A stretch of 7,184 nucleotides of DNA from a bacterium (GCA_021788675.1 JAJYKI010000037.1:1-7184); one strand, 5' to 3'; counted from the stretch's first letter, positions 1-6,211 are shown. Notes: a model not told the origin generated them from the sequence alone. Numbers and translations are program-made.

Positions 1-19
1 AAGTCCAAAATTTATAGTT

Positions 20-48
20 TTGCAAATTCACCTCCCAACTGATATAAT
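20..48 (+). promoter_or_regulatory. Sigma70-type promoter of the rplJ-rplL unit
   Basis: A TTGCAA -35 element (20-25) is followed, after exactly 17 bp, by a perfect TATAAT -10 element (43-48). Transcription should start near position 55, giving a leader of about 209 nt before rplJ. This is the best-matched promoter in the window, as expected for a ribosomal-protein operon. It also implies that rplJ-rplL can be transcribed independently of whatever lies upstream of the window. Confidence 0.8.
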
Positions 49-55
49 CCAAGAC

Positions 56-161
56 AAGTTGCCAAAGACAGCGACGGAGTTAAAACTCTTAATCATGTCG
101 CCGAGGTATCGGATAAACAATCCGAAAAATCTCTTAGCTTTGGACTTTGGTAGTAACCAAA
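56..161 (+). ncRNA. L10 ribosomal-protein leader (autoregulatory 5' UTR element)
   Basis: The segment resembles the conserved L10 leader, the mRNA mimic of the 23S rRNA site bound by the L10(L12)n complex, which lets L10 repress its own operon. The signature CCAAAGACAGC (62-72) and the partner GTCGCCGAGGTATCGG (97-112) are both present. Visible helices are CCAAAG (62-67) with CTTTGG (138-143), GCGAC (71-75) with GTCGC (97-101), GAGT/ACTC (77-80/85-88) and CGGAT/ATCCG (110-114/120-124). A further hairpin, TTTGGT/ACCAAA (146-151/156-161), follows. Its position just upstream of rplJ supports the call. The regulatory mechanism (translation block or attenuation) cannot be read off; I see no terminator with a U-tract before rplJ, which favours translational control. 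The call rests on recalled family consensus and hand-drawn pairing. Confidence 0.8.
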
Positions 162-263
162 CGTTCTGCTAAGGCAACTGAAATTAAAAAAGGGTCTCTG
201 GGATCTAACTGGTCGATATCCTAAGTATTAGTAACCCTAACCAAACGATTGGAAAGGAAATAA

Positions 264-785
264 ATGCCTTTAACTCGTGAACAGAAATCACAAGTCGTGA
301 ACGAAGTCAGCCAGCTACTTGGTGAGTCCAAAATGACGGTCGTAGCAGCATATACCGGCACACCGGTAAAAGCTATGCAGGCATTAAGACGCCAAGCTCG
401 TGACAACAAGACAACCGTTAAAGTTGTCAAAAACCGGCTGGTCGTTCAGGCCTTAAAGCAGCACGATAATCTTAAAGATGTAGATGTCAGTCAGCTTCAA
501 GGCATGTTAGCGTATGCCTTTAACCCTGAAGACGAAGTTGCGCCGGCGCAAAACCTGGCCGCTTTCGCCAAGACCAATCCAACCCTTAATTTCGTGGGTG
601 CTATAACCCCGGAAGGCAAATGGCTTAGCTCGGACGAAGTCAAGTCATTAGCCGATCTACCAAGCAAGCCGGTACTGATCGCTTCTGTAGTATCATTGCT
701 GGGCTCGCCTATACGGTCGGTAGTAAGCAGCGTTAACTCGCAATTGCCGGGAATCGTCTCAGCTCTTCAGGCGAAGACTAATTAA
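264..785 (+). CDS. rplJ: Large ribosomal subunit protein L10 (uL10)
   Basis: L10 is the base of the ribosomal stalk: its N-terminal domain binds the GTPase-associated region of 23S rRNA, and its C-terminal helix carries L7/L12 dimers that recruit translation factors. The 173 residues match the usual length. The RNA-binding domain shows the typical pattern of a short beta strand (MTVVAAYTGTP, 24-34), the helix around ALRRQARDNKT, and KVVKNRL (53-59), equivalent to the family's YKVVKNTL. The C-terminal stretch from about 134 to 170 is a hydrophobic helix with about two L12-binding segments, suggesting two L12 dimers, though this is an estimate. The start is fixed by a Shine-Dalgarno AAGGA (254-258) five bases upstream of ATG. 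It is followed 20 nt later by rplL, and the leader upstream is the predicted L10 autoregulatory site. It contains no cysteine. Confidence 0.97.
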   Translation: MPLTREQKSQVVNEVSQLLGESKMTVVAAYTGTPVKAMQALRRQARDNKTTVKVVKNRLVVQALKQHDNLKDVDVSQLQGMLAYAFNPEDEVAPAQNLAAFAKTNPTLNFVGAITPEGKWLSSDEVKSLADLPSKPVLIASVVSLLGSPIRSVVSSVNSQLPGIVSALQAKTN

Positions 786-805
786 TAAAGTTTAAGGAGA
801 ATATA

Positions 806-1189
806 ATGGCAAATATTGAAAAATTAGCTGAAGAACTGGTCGGCTTGACCGTTCTGGAAGTTAACGAACTAAGCAACGTATTGAAAGAAAAATACGGTAT
901 CGAACCGGCCGCTGCCGCTGTAGCTGTAGCTGCCGCACCAGCCAATGGCAACGAAGGTGCTCCTGCTGCTGAAGAAAAAAGTGAATACGACGTCGTCCTC
1001 AAAGACGCCGGCGCTCAGAAAGTCGCAGTCATCAAGGCAGTCAAAGACATTACCAACCTAGGTCTGGGCGAAGCCAAGGCTTTAGTTGACGGTGCTCCAA
1101 AGACCATCTTAGAAAAGGCTAAGAAAGAAGACGCTGAAGAAGCCAAGAAAAAGCTTGAAGAAGCTGGCGCAACCGTCGAATTAGCTTAA
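806..1189 (+). CDS. rplL: Large ribosomal subunit protein L7/L12 (bL12)
   Basis: L7/L12 is the multicopy stalk protein that contacts EF-Tu, EF-G, IF2 and release factors and stimulates their GTPase activity. At 127 residues it has the standard three-part build. Residues 1-32 form the dimerisation and L10-binding helical hairpin (KLAEELVGLTVLEVNELSNV). Residues 33-58 are an Ala/Pro/Glu-rich flexible hinge. Residues 59-127 are the globular factor-binding domain, with the conserved motifs KVAVIKAVKDITNLGLGEAK and LVDGAPKTI. The start has a strong Shine-Dalgarno AAGGAGA (794-800) five bases before ATG, better than that of rplJ and consistent with the several-fold excess of L12 over L10. The gene is last in its unit: a terminator begins 21 nt after the stop. 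Confidence 0.98.
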   Translation: MANIEKLAEELVGLTVLEVNELSNVLKEKYGIEPAAAAVAVAAAPANGNEGAPAAEEKSEYDVVLKDAGAQKVAVIKAVKDITNLGLGEAKALVDGAPKTILEKAKKEDAEEAKKKLEEAGATVELA

Positions 1190-1210
1190 TTTAAAACAGC
1201 TAATATCTTA

Positions 1211-1242
1211 AAGCCGTCCCGGACATTGCCGGGGCGGTTTTT
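1211..1242 (+). terminator. Intrinsic terminator after rplL
   Basis: A GC-rich stem pairs CCGTCCCGG (1214-1222) with CCGGGGCGG (1229-1237), nine pairs including one G-U, around a 6-nt loop, ACATTG. TTTTT (1238-1242) follows directly, and AAG before the stem can pair with the first Ts. This is a textbook Rho-independent terminator and separates the ribosomal-protein unit from the replication genes downstream. Confidence 0.92.
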
Positions 1243-1294
1243 AAGGCTCAATATCAGCAGCTTTGGACCGCCCGCTTACTTCTAACAATTATAC

Positions 1295-1303
1295 TTATCC
1301 ACA
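1295..1303 (+). promoter_or_regulatory. Consensus DnaA box
   Basis: TTATCCACA is an exact match to the high-affinity DnaA-binding consensus. It lies in the short non-coding spacer between the rplL terminator and the 169-residue gene, six bases upstream of a TTGACT -35-like element. I found no second exact box on either strand of the window, so an origin is unlikely. The site is better read as a possible DnaA-responsive operator for the block containing dnaX and dnaB, or as a chance match in an AT-rich spacer. Confidence 0.5.
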
Positions 1304-1309
1304 GACTCT

Positions 1310-1338
1310 TTGACTTTATTTATTAATAATGATAGTTT
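1310..1338 (+). promoter_or_regulatory. Possible promoter adjacent to the DnaA box
   Basis: TTGACT (1310-1315, 5 of 6 to the -35 consensus) is followed after 17 bp by TAGTTT (1333-1338), a poor -10 with 3 of 6 matches. The intervening DNA is very AT-rich. A start near 1345 would give a 5' UTR of about 53 nt for the gene at 1398. The call is tentative because of the weak -10. Confidence 0.35.
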
Positions 1339-1346
1339 AAGGGTAA

Positions 1347-1377
1347 TTGATGGGAGTAAGCCCGGTCGAGGTGTAAT
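1347..1377 (+). promoter_or_regulatory. Possible proximal promoter of the 169-residue gene
   Basis: TTGATG (1347-1352, 4 of 6) and TGTAAT (1372-1377, 5 of 6) are separated by 19 bp, slightly longer than optimal. Transcription from here would start near 1384 and leave only about 14 nt before the ATG at 1398, with no room for a Shine-Dalgarno. This would suit the short or absent 5' UTRs suggested for other genes in the window. It competes with the upstream candidate at 1310-1338. Confidence 0.4.
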
Positions 1378-1397
1378 AGAGAAACTAAATTTAAAAC

Positions 1398-1907
1398 ATG
1401 CCAGACGTACCAGACAAACAGATCAAAAGACTAAGGTCGCTAATCCGCGAAGCAGAAACAAATCTAGCTGCCGCTACTGAGTTATTAATTAGTTTGGTAG
1501 GCGATGACGAAAAACTTGCTCCGATTAACCGTGACGAAGCTTTGGGCAAGGTTATCGAGGGCGTGTTTGACGGCCAAAACATGGTTGGCAGCGACGGCAA
1601 GACCTATCCGGTACCGGCCAACTACGCCTCCAAGTCAAAACTCGTACAGGGCGATATCTTGAAACTGACTATCAACGACGACGGGGCCTTTTTGTACAAG
1701 CAGATCGGTCCGATTCCTCGTAAGCAGGTCGTCGGCACTTTAAATCTGGAAGGCGGTCACTATTTCGTTACCGTCGGCGACAAAAACTACCGCGTTCTCT
1801 TGGCCAGCGTAACCTACTTCAAAGCCAAGCCTGGCGACCAGGTCAGTGTCAACGTACCGGAAGACGACTCCAGTGCCGAATGGGCAGCTCTCGAAGCCGC
1901 GCTTTAA
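1398..1907 (+). CDS. Uncharacterised protein: N-terminal helix plus duplicated beta-rich unit
   Basis: I cannot assign a function. The 169-residue product has a charged amphipathic helix at about 6-34 (KQIKRLRSLIREAE onward), a linker (36-50), and a beta-rich domain (51-155). Within that domain residues 66-92 align without gaps to 127-153: K68/K129, Y70/Y131, V72/V133, K81/K142 and the GD pairs 85-86/146-147 are identical, each GD being followed by alternating hydrophobics. This indicates an internal duplication with 61-residue spacing, plausible for a small beta-barrel. The end (EWAALEAAL) is a short acidic helix. There is no signal peptide, membrane segment or cysteine, so it is probably cytoplasmic. 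The start ATG has no Shine-Dalgarno; the helix beginning right after it supports this choice. It looks like a conserved CPR-type protein, and its place between rplL and dnaX hints at a nucleic-acid or ribosome role, but that is inference. Confidence 0.88.
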   Translation: MPDVPDKQIKRLRSLIREAETNLAAATELLISLVGDDEKLAPINRDEALGKVIEGVFDGQNMVGSDGKTYPVPANYASKSKLVQGDILKLTINDDGAFLYKQIGPIPRKQVVGTLNLEGGHYFVTVGDKNYRVLLASVTYFKAKPGDQVSVNVPEDDSSAEWAALEAAL

Positions 1908-1945
1908 ACCTCATTTTACAACGCTGCAATCAATTTTAAGTGATA

Positions 1946-1951
1946 TATAAT
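1946..1951 (+). promoter_or_regulatory. -10 element placing dnaX on a near-leaderless transcript
   Basis: A perfect TATAAT ends only 10 bases before the dnaX ATG at 1962, so initiation about seven bases downstream would leave 0-4 nt of leader. No Shine-Dalgarno lies in the interval. No convincing -35 is seen at 16-18 bp; TTTACA (1915-1920) is 25 bp away, too far. The dnaX start itself is secure from protein conservation. Confidence 0.5.
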
Positions 1952-1961
1952 AAACCCTGAC

Positions 1962-3464
1962 ATGGGGCAAGCTTTATACCGTAAGTACCGGTCCAAAAGT
2001 CTAGCGGACATCATAGGGCAGGAGCACATCACCAAAACGCTGAGTCAAGCTATCTACAGCGGCCGGATTAGTCACGCCTATCTTTTTACAGGCCCGCGCG
2101 GAGTCGGAAAAACCAGTGTCGCCCGGATTCTGGCGCACGCCATCAATAACCTAGACTACTCTGACGATAAACAATACGTCGACATCATCGAAATTGACGG
2201 CGCCTCCAATGGACGGGTCGAAGAGATTCGCGAACTGAGAGACAAGGTATACGTCGCGCCGACTGAAACCAAGTATAAGGTATACATCATTGACGAAGTC
2301 CACATGATCAGTACCAGTGCTTTTAACGCACTACTTAAAACCCTTGAAGAGCCCCCGGAGCATGTCGTCTTTATCTTAGCGACAACCGAAGCCCACAAAC
2401 TGCCGGCCACGATAGTCAGCCGCACCCAGCGATTCCAATTCAAGCCAATCGATACCGCCGTAGCCGTCAAGCACTTAAAAGATATCGCCCGGCAGGAAAA
2501 GATATCCATCGACCAAGAAGCCCTTGAGCTAATTGCCGAACACGGACAGGGCAGTTTTAGAGACAGTATCAGTTTACTTGATCAGGCCGCCAATTACAGC
2601 AATCCCATCACAGCCGAAGCAATCAATAGCCTACTCGGCAACCCGCCCGCCACACAGCTCGATGAACTGATCAACAACCTGTCCATCAGCGACCGCCAAG
2701 CCGTTGCTAACGGCTTAAGCAAAATGTATGAACAGGGTTATCCGGCCGCCATGATTGCCGCCCGACTAGCAAGCCGACTACGCGCCTATCTAATCGCCGA
2801 CTCAACCATTATTCCCAGTCAACAGCTCTTATCTATCCTGTCGGATTTGATTGCAGTACCGGCGTCAGAAGATCCGGCCAGCTATCTTCTAATTTCACTT
2901 TTAAAAACCATGCCGTCTCAGCCCCTAATCAATAATGGCGCAAGTACTAGACCGGTTGAGAATAACAGCGAGCAGGTCGTGACCAAGCCTGAACCTAAGC
3001 CTGAATCAAATCCAAAACCCGAGCCGCCGACATCCGAACCTGCGACTTTAATTACTAAAGACAAGTCTAAGCCGGCTCAGAAAAAAGAAGCTAAACCGGC
3101 CCAATCACCGCCAAGCGGCGTTTCGATTGACGAACCGACCTGGCATCAGGTACTAGACACACTTAAAGTCAAGCACAATACGCTTTACGGCATCGCCAGA
3201 ATGGCTAAGCTGGATAACCATGATCCGGGCATCATCCGCCTCCAATTCGCCTACCAGTTCCACAAGCAAAGAATAAATGATTCCAAGAACCGTGAGATTA
3301 TTTTAAAAGCGGTCGAACAAATCACTAAAACCAACTATTCGCTAGAATGTGTCGTCGATAAAGATCTTTTAACTGAGCGGTCTGCTCCTAAGCCTTCGCA
3401 AAAAGCACCGGACATCAGCGCCATCAGTAACATATTCGGCGGCGGGGAAATGTTAAGTCAATAA
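1962..3464 (+). CDS. dnaX: DNA polymerase III clamp-loader subunit tau/gamma (DnaX), lacking the zinc module
   Basis: DnaX is the AAA+ motor of the clamp loader, which opens the beta clamp onto primed DNA; full-length tau also tethers the polymerase and DnaB. The 500-residue product starts with the family-typical MGQALYRKYRSKSLADIIGQ. It has Walker A GPRGVGKTS (44-52), Walker B VYIIDEVH (107-114), sensor 1 LATT (139-142), the arginine-finger motif SRTQRF (153-158; usually SRCQRF) and sensor 2 GSFRDSISLLDQ (197-208). A Pro/Lys/Glu-rich linker (about 320-385) leads to a tau-like C-terminal domain (about 388-470) and a short tail. The four-cysteine zinc module normally following the Walker A helix is absent: ILAHAINN passes within about 12 residues to DIIEIDGAS. 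The only cysteine is C463. An A6 run in the linker could allow a gamma-like short form. dnaX is 54 nt after the 169-residue gene and 70 nt before dnaB. Confidence 0.97.
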   Translation: MGQALYRKYRSKSLADIIGQEHITKTLSQAIYSGRISHAYLFTGPRGVGKTSVARILAHAINNLDYSDDKQYVDIIEIDGASNGRVEEIRELRDKVYVAPTETKYKVYIIDEVHMISTSAFNALLKTLEEPPEHVVFILATTEAHKLPATIVSRTQRFQFKPIDTAVAVKHLKDIARQEKISIDQEALELIAEHGQGSFRDSISLLDQAANYSNPITAEAINSLLGNPPATQLDELINNLSISDRQAVANGLSKMYEQGYPAAMIAARLASRLRAYLIADSTIIPSQQLLSILSDLIAVPASEDPASYLLISLLKTMPSQPLINNGASTRPVENNSEQVVTKPEPKPESNPKPEPPTSEPATLITKDKSKPAQKKEAKPAQSPPSGVSIDEPTWHQVLDTLKVKHNTLYGIARMAKLDNHDPGIIRLQFAYQFHKQRINDSKNREIILKAVEQITKTNYSLECVVDKDLLTERSAPKPSQKAPDISAISNIFGGGEMLSQ

Positions 3465-3489
3465 AACTATTGGCTAACTTAAGTCGCTT

Positions 3490-3502
3490 TATAATATATA
3501 AT
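3490..3502 (+). promoter_or_regulatory. Tandem -10 elements upstream of dnaB
   Basis: Two perfect TATAAT hexamers lie seven bases apart at 3490-3495 and 3497-3502 in the spacer between dnaX and dnaB. Initiation from the second would start near 3509 and include the dnaB Shine-Dalgarno. No good -35 is seen at the correct distance; TTGGCT (3470-3475) is 14 and 21 bp away. This suggests that dnaB can be transcribed separately from dnaX, although read-through is likely because I see no terminator between them. Confidence 0.5.
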
Positions 3503-3534
3503 AGGGCTAAATCCTTGAGGGGGAGAGAAGGCTA

Positions 3535-4893
3535 ATGGCCGATACAACCAAGCAATTGCAGCAACCGCCCCAGAACCTGGACGCCGAAGCGTCGCTGTTA
3601 GGTTCGGTTTTAATTGATACCGACGCTATTGTTAAAATCGCCGACAGTATCCGTCCGGCCGACTTTTTCGATAAGCGCCACGAGCTGATATACCAAGCCA
3701 TGCTCAATCTTTATGAACAGCATGAGGCCATAGACGTCTTAACACTGGCCAACCGGCTGAAGAGCAAGGGCGAATTGGACAGCGTCGGTGGCGCAGCCTA
3801 TTTAACCGAACTGACTAATTTCGTGCCGACAGCCGCCCACGTCGAACAATACGCCGACATCGTCGCCCAAAAGTCCTTAAGGCGACGCTTAATCAAAGCT
3901 TCGCAACAAATGGTCAGCCTGGGCTTTGATGAGTCCAAATCATTACATGAGCTAATCGAAGAAGCCGAATCCAACCTTTTTTCAGTCAGTGAGCAGCACA
4001 TCAAACAATCTGTCGTCAGTATCGAGACCATCCTGGCTGAAAGTTTCGAACGTTTGGACGATTTGCATAAGGATAAGAAAAAGATCCGGGGCATTTCTTC
4101 AGGTTTCAAAGATGTCGACAATCTGTTGGCTGGCTTCCAAAGAAGCGACTTGTTCATTCTGGCTGCCCGACCGTCAATGGGTAAGACGGCCCTAATGCTT
4201 AACTTTGCCCATAACGTAGCCATCCAATCCAAAGAACCCGTCCTATTCTTCAGCCTGGAGATGAGCAAAGAACAACTGGTTGACAGGCTGCTTAGCATGG
4301 AATCGGGCGTTGACGCCTGGGCTCTGCGCACCGGCAACCTGACCGACAGTGACTTTGAAAAAATCGGCGAAGCCATGGGTACTCTCAGTGAAGCCCCTAT
4401 ATTCATCGACGACACGCCGGGTATCACCGTTAGCGACCTGAGGACCAAAGCCCGCCGTGAAGCCCATCGCCATCCACTTGGCCTGATTGTAGTCGACTAT
4501 CTTCAGCTGATGAGCGGCGGAGCCAGATTCGGATCCGACGGCAACAGAGTACAGGAAATCTCCGAAATCTCACGTGGCCTAAAAGGCGTAGCCAGGGAAT
4601 TGAACGTACCGCTAATCGCTGCCTCACAGCTCAATCGTTCAGTCGAAAACCGAAGCCCGCAAATACCACAACTGGCGGATTTACGCGAGTCAGGCTCAAT
4701 CGAGCAGGACGCCGATGTCGTAGCCTTTATCTACCGTGAAGAGTTCTATAATCCGGAAACCGAGCGCAAAAAGATTACCGATATATTGGTCAAAAAACAC
4801 CGTAACGGTCCGATTGGCGGGGTTGAATTATACTTCGATAACGAAAAGCAGCGCTTCCGATCGCTCGATACCAAACATCAAGATCCGTTCTAA
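3535..4893 (+). CDS. dnaB: Replicative DNA helicase DnaB
   Basis: DnaB is the hexameric 5'-to-3' helicase that unwinds the fork and recruits primase. The 452-residue length is normal and there is no intein. The N-terminal helical domain (about 10-110) opens with PPQNLDAEASLLGSVLID and contains FFDKRHELIYQAM. A linker helix (about 140-180) precedes the RecA-like domain, introduced by GISSGFKDVDNLLAGF. That domain shows Walker A ARPSMGKTA (211-219), FFSLEMSKEQL (238-248), Walker B LIVVDYLQLM (317-326), SQLNRSVENR (364-373), LRESGSIEQDADVV (383-396) and the trans-acting arginine-finger motif KHRNGPIGG (421-429, R423). All key residues are intact. The start is supported by a purine-rich Shine-Dalgarno GGGGGAG (3519-3525) nine bases upstream. 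Only five bases separate its stop from the membrane-protein start. Tau of DnaX, encoded just upstream, is the known DnaB partner in the replisome. Confidence 0.98.
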   Translation: MADTTKQLQQPPQNLDAEASLLGSVLIDTDAIVKIADSIRPADFFDKRHELIYQAMLNLYEQHEAIDVLTLANRLKSKGELDSVGGAAYLTELTNFVPTAAHVEQYADIVAQKSLRRRLIKASQQMVSLGFDESKSLHELIEEAESNLFSVSEQHIKQSVVSIETILAESFERLDDLHKDKKKIRGISSGFKDVDNLLAGFQRSDLFILAARPSMGKTALMLNFAHNVAIQSKEPVLFFSLEMSKEQLVDRLLSMESGVDAWALRTGNLTDSDFEKIGEAMGTLSEAPIFIDDTPGITVSDLRTKARREAHRHPLGLIVVDYLQLMSGGARFGSDGNRVQEISEISRGLKGVARELNVPLIAASQLNRSVENRSPQIPQLADLRESGSIEQDADVVAFIYREEFYNPETERKKITDILVKKHRNGPIGGVELYFDNEKQRFRSLDTKHQDPF

Positions 4894-4898
4894 GACCC

Positions 4899-6146
4899 AT
4901 GCAAAAAATCCACTCTATAAAAAAACCCGATCGCAAGATCAAGCTACGACCAAAGCTGCCCCGCCTGTCCGTAACTATGAGCGGCGATCTTATTAGCGCT
5001 GCGATTTTTACTATTCTAAGCGTCTGGTTGTTGGTATGGCGGCTGGGCGCCCAAACATCGGGACTGGCCAGCCGTAGCGAACTAACAACCTGGCAAAACC
5101 TTAGTTTGTACGGACCCTGGTGGAAAAGCCTGAGCCACATCTACGGGCCATATTATTTATTACTTAATGCTTTTAACTACTTGGGGCACACGGCAACGCT
5201 ACTCAGACTAACATCCGTCTTAATCGGCGCTGTCGTCGTCTTTGGGGTGTATTGGTTAATCAGAGAGCTTCACGGCTGGCGCATCGCACTCTTGGCCGGA
5301 TCAATCCTTATAACCAATTACGGCTTTTTAGCACTGGCACGACAAATCAATCCTCAGATCACCCAGCTTTTAGCGGTCACAGCCGCTATTTTAGCGGTAT
5401 ATATTATTAATACCTGGGACAACTACTGGACCTTGTTGGTTTTCTTTGTCGTTATTGGCTTCAGTTTATACGTTCCGGGCGGGATCTGGCTGGCAATCGC
5501 CGCCGTCTGGCTCAGCTTTAAAGACATAAAAGACAGCCTGAAAGCTACATCCATCAAACTAAAAACTCTTCTGTTCATCATATTGGCATTAATCCTGACA
5601 CCAATCACATACCGGCTAAGCTTTAGCTATTCCAATCACCAGCTGCTTAACTGGTTGGGCTACAATTTAAGTGGCCGTTTGAGCGCCGTCAGGGACTTCG
5701 GCCTTAACTTAATCCGCAGTTTACTAGATTTGTTCGCCTACGGCACCAAATTGCCATCCGATCTGGCCGTCAAACATTTGCCCATGCTAACGATCGCTGC
5801 ATCCGTCATCATCTTAATCGGGTTACTTAGTTACCTAAGCCGTTTATCTAATCCGAAATGGCGCCTGATAACAATTTTTATCGTTCTGGGCTGGATTCTA
5901 AGCGGTTTTGGCGTCATGACAGCTTACGCGCTATTGCCACTACTGACGATTGCTGCCGGCACCGGCCTGACCTATTTACTCAAACAATGGTATGATGTAT
6001 TTCCGAGAAATCCGTTCGCCCGTTATTTCGGGCTCACACTCATGTTTTTAGTAATAATTTTCAGCGGCTTTTTGGCAGCCCGCACCTACTTCGTGGTTTG
6101 GCCTAACGACCCAGGCGTTAATTCCAATTACACGAACCGCCTATAA
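4899..6146 (+). CDS. Polytopic membrane protein, GT-C (GT39/ArnT-like) glycosyltransferase-related
   Basis: The 415-residue protein has a basic cytoplasmic N-terminus (1-30, many Lys/Arg) and about 10-11 hydrophobic segments, including 31-49, 101-121, 128-146, 153-170, 176-206 (possibly two), 222-240, 294-313, 321-361 (two) and 376-399. The pattern around 83-150 (GPYYLLLNAFNYLG, LLRLTSVLIGAVVVFGVYWLIREL, then LARQINPQ) resembles membrane glycosyltransferases that use polyprenyl-linked sugars. The late YFVVWPNDPGV (397-407) resembles the element joining membrane and periplasmic parts in those proteins. The acidic catalytic motif expected in the first external loop is not obvious: only E61 in GLASRSEL is a candidate, and no periplasmic domain follows. 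It may be a divergent or non-catalytic member. Its start, five bases after the dnaB stop, has no Shine-Dalgarno, suggesting translational coupling. It contains no cysteine. Confidence 0.7.
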   Translation: MQKIHSIKKPDRKIKLRPKLPRLSVTMSGDLISAAIFTILSVWLLVWRLGAQTSGLASRSELTTWQNLSLYGPWWKSLSHIYGPYYLLLNAFNYLGHTATLLRLTSVLIGAVVVFGVYWLIRELHGWRIALLAGSILITNYGFLALARQINPQITQLLAVTAAILAVYIINTWDNYWTLLVFFVVIGFSLYVPGGIWLAIAAVWLSFKDIKDSLKATSIKLKTLLFIILALILTPITYRLSFSYSNHQLLNWLGYNLSGRLSAVRDFGLNLIRSLLDLFAYGTKLPSDLAVKHLPMLTIAASVIILIGLLSYLSRLSNPKWRLITIFIVLGWILSGFGVMTAYALLPLLTIAAGTGLTYLLKQWYDVFPRNPFARYFGLTLMFLVIIFSGFLAARTYFVVWPNDPGVNSNYTNRL

Positions 6147-6168
6147 CTAGTCCTGGCCTCCCTATTTT

Positions 6169-6177
6169 TGGTATAAT
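6169..6177 (+). promoter_or_regulatory. Extended -10 promoter for ybaB-recR
   Basis: TGG plus TATAAT forms a full extended -10 element (6169-6177), which can function without a strong -35; the nearest, TAGTCC (6148-6153, 18 bp spacing), is weak. Initiation near 6184 gives a leader of about 28 nt containing the ybaB Shine-Dalgarno. ybaB, recR and the following gene can therefore form their own transcription unit. Confidence 0.6.
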
Positions 6178-6211
6178 TTAATATATAACACCACTAAACG
6201 AGCGAGGATTT

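Noticed and set aside
95..172. A 25-codon open frame inside the leader upstream of rplJ (ATG at 95)
   Set aside because: There is no Shine-Dalgarno, and the bases are accounted for by the L10 leader core and hairpins, so it is most likely incidental.
1243..1397. Replication origin, suggested by a DnaA box in AT-rich DNA beside replication genes
   Set aside because: Only one exact DnaA box is present, no cluster or unwinding-repeat array is seen, and dnaA/dnaN are not in the window.
2156..2509. A 117-codon open frame on the - strand
   Set aside because: It is antisense to the conserved ATPase domain of dnaX and has no ribosome-binding site or recognisable domain.
3465..3534. Terminator between dnaX and dnaB
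   Set aside because: The spacer is AT-rich with no GC-rich stem followed by a T-run; only -10 elements and a Shine-Dalgarno are visible.
3798..4448. A 216-codon open frame on the - strand
   Set aside because: It lies entirely antisense to dnaB, which shows full family motifs; the product is Ser/Leu/Arg-rich low-complexity with no recognisable domain, typical of an antisense shadow.
6147..6171. Terminator after the membrane-protein gene (run CTATTTTTGG)
   Set aside because: A short T-run is present, but I see no stable hairpin immediately before it.
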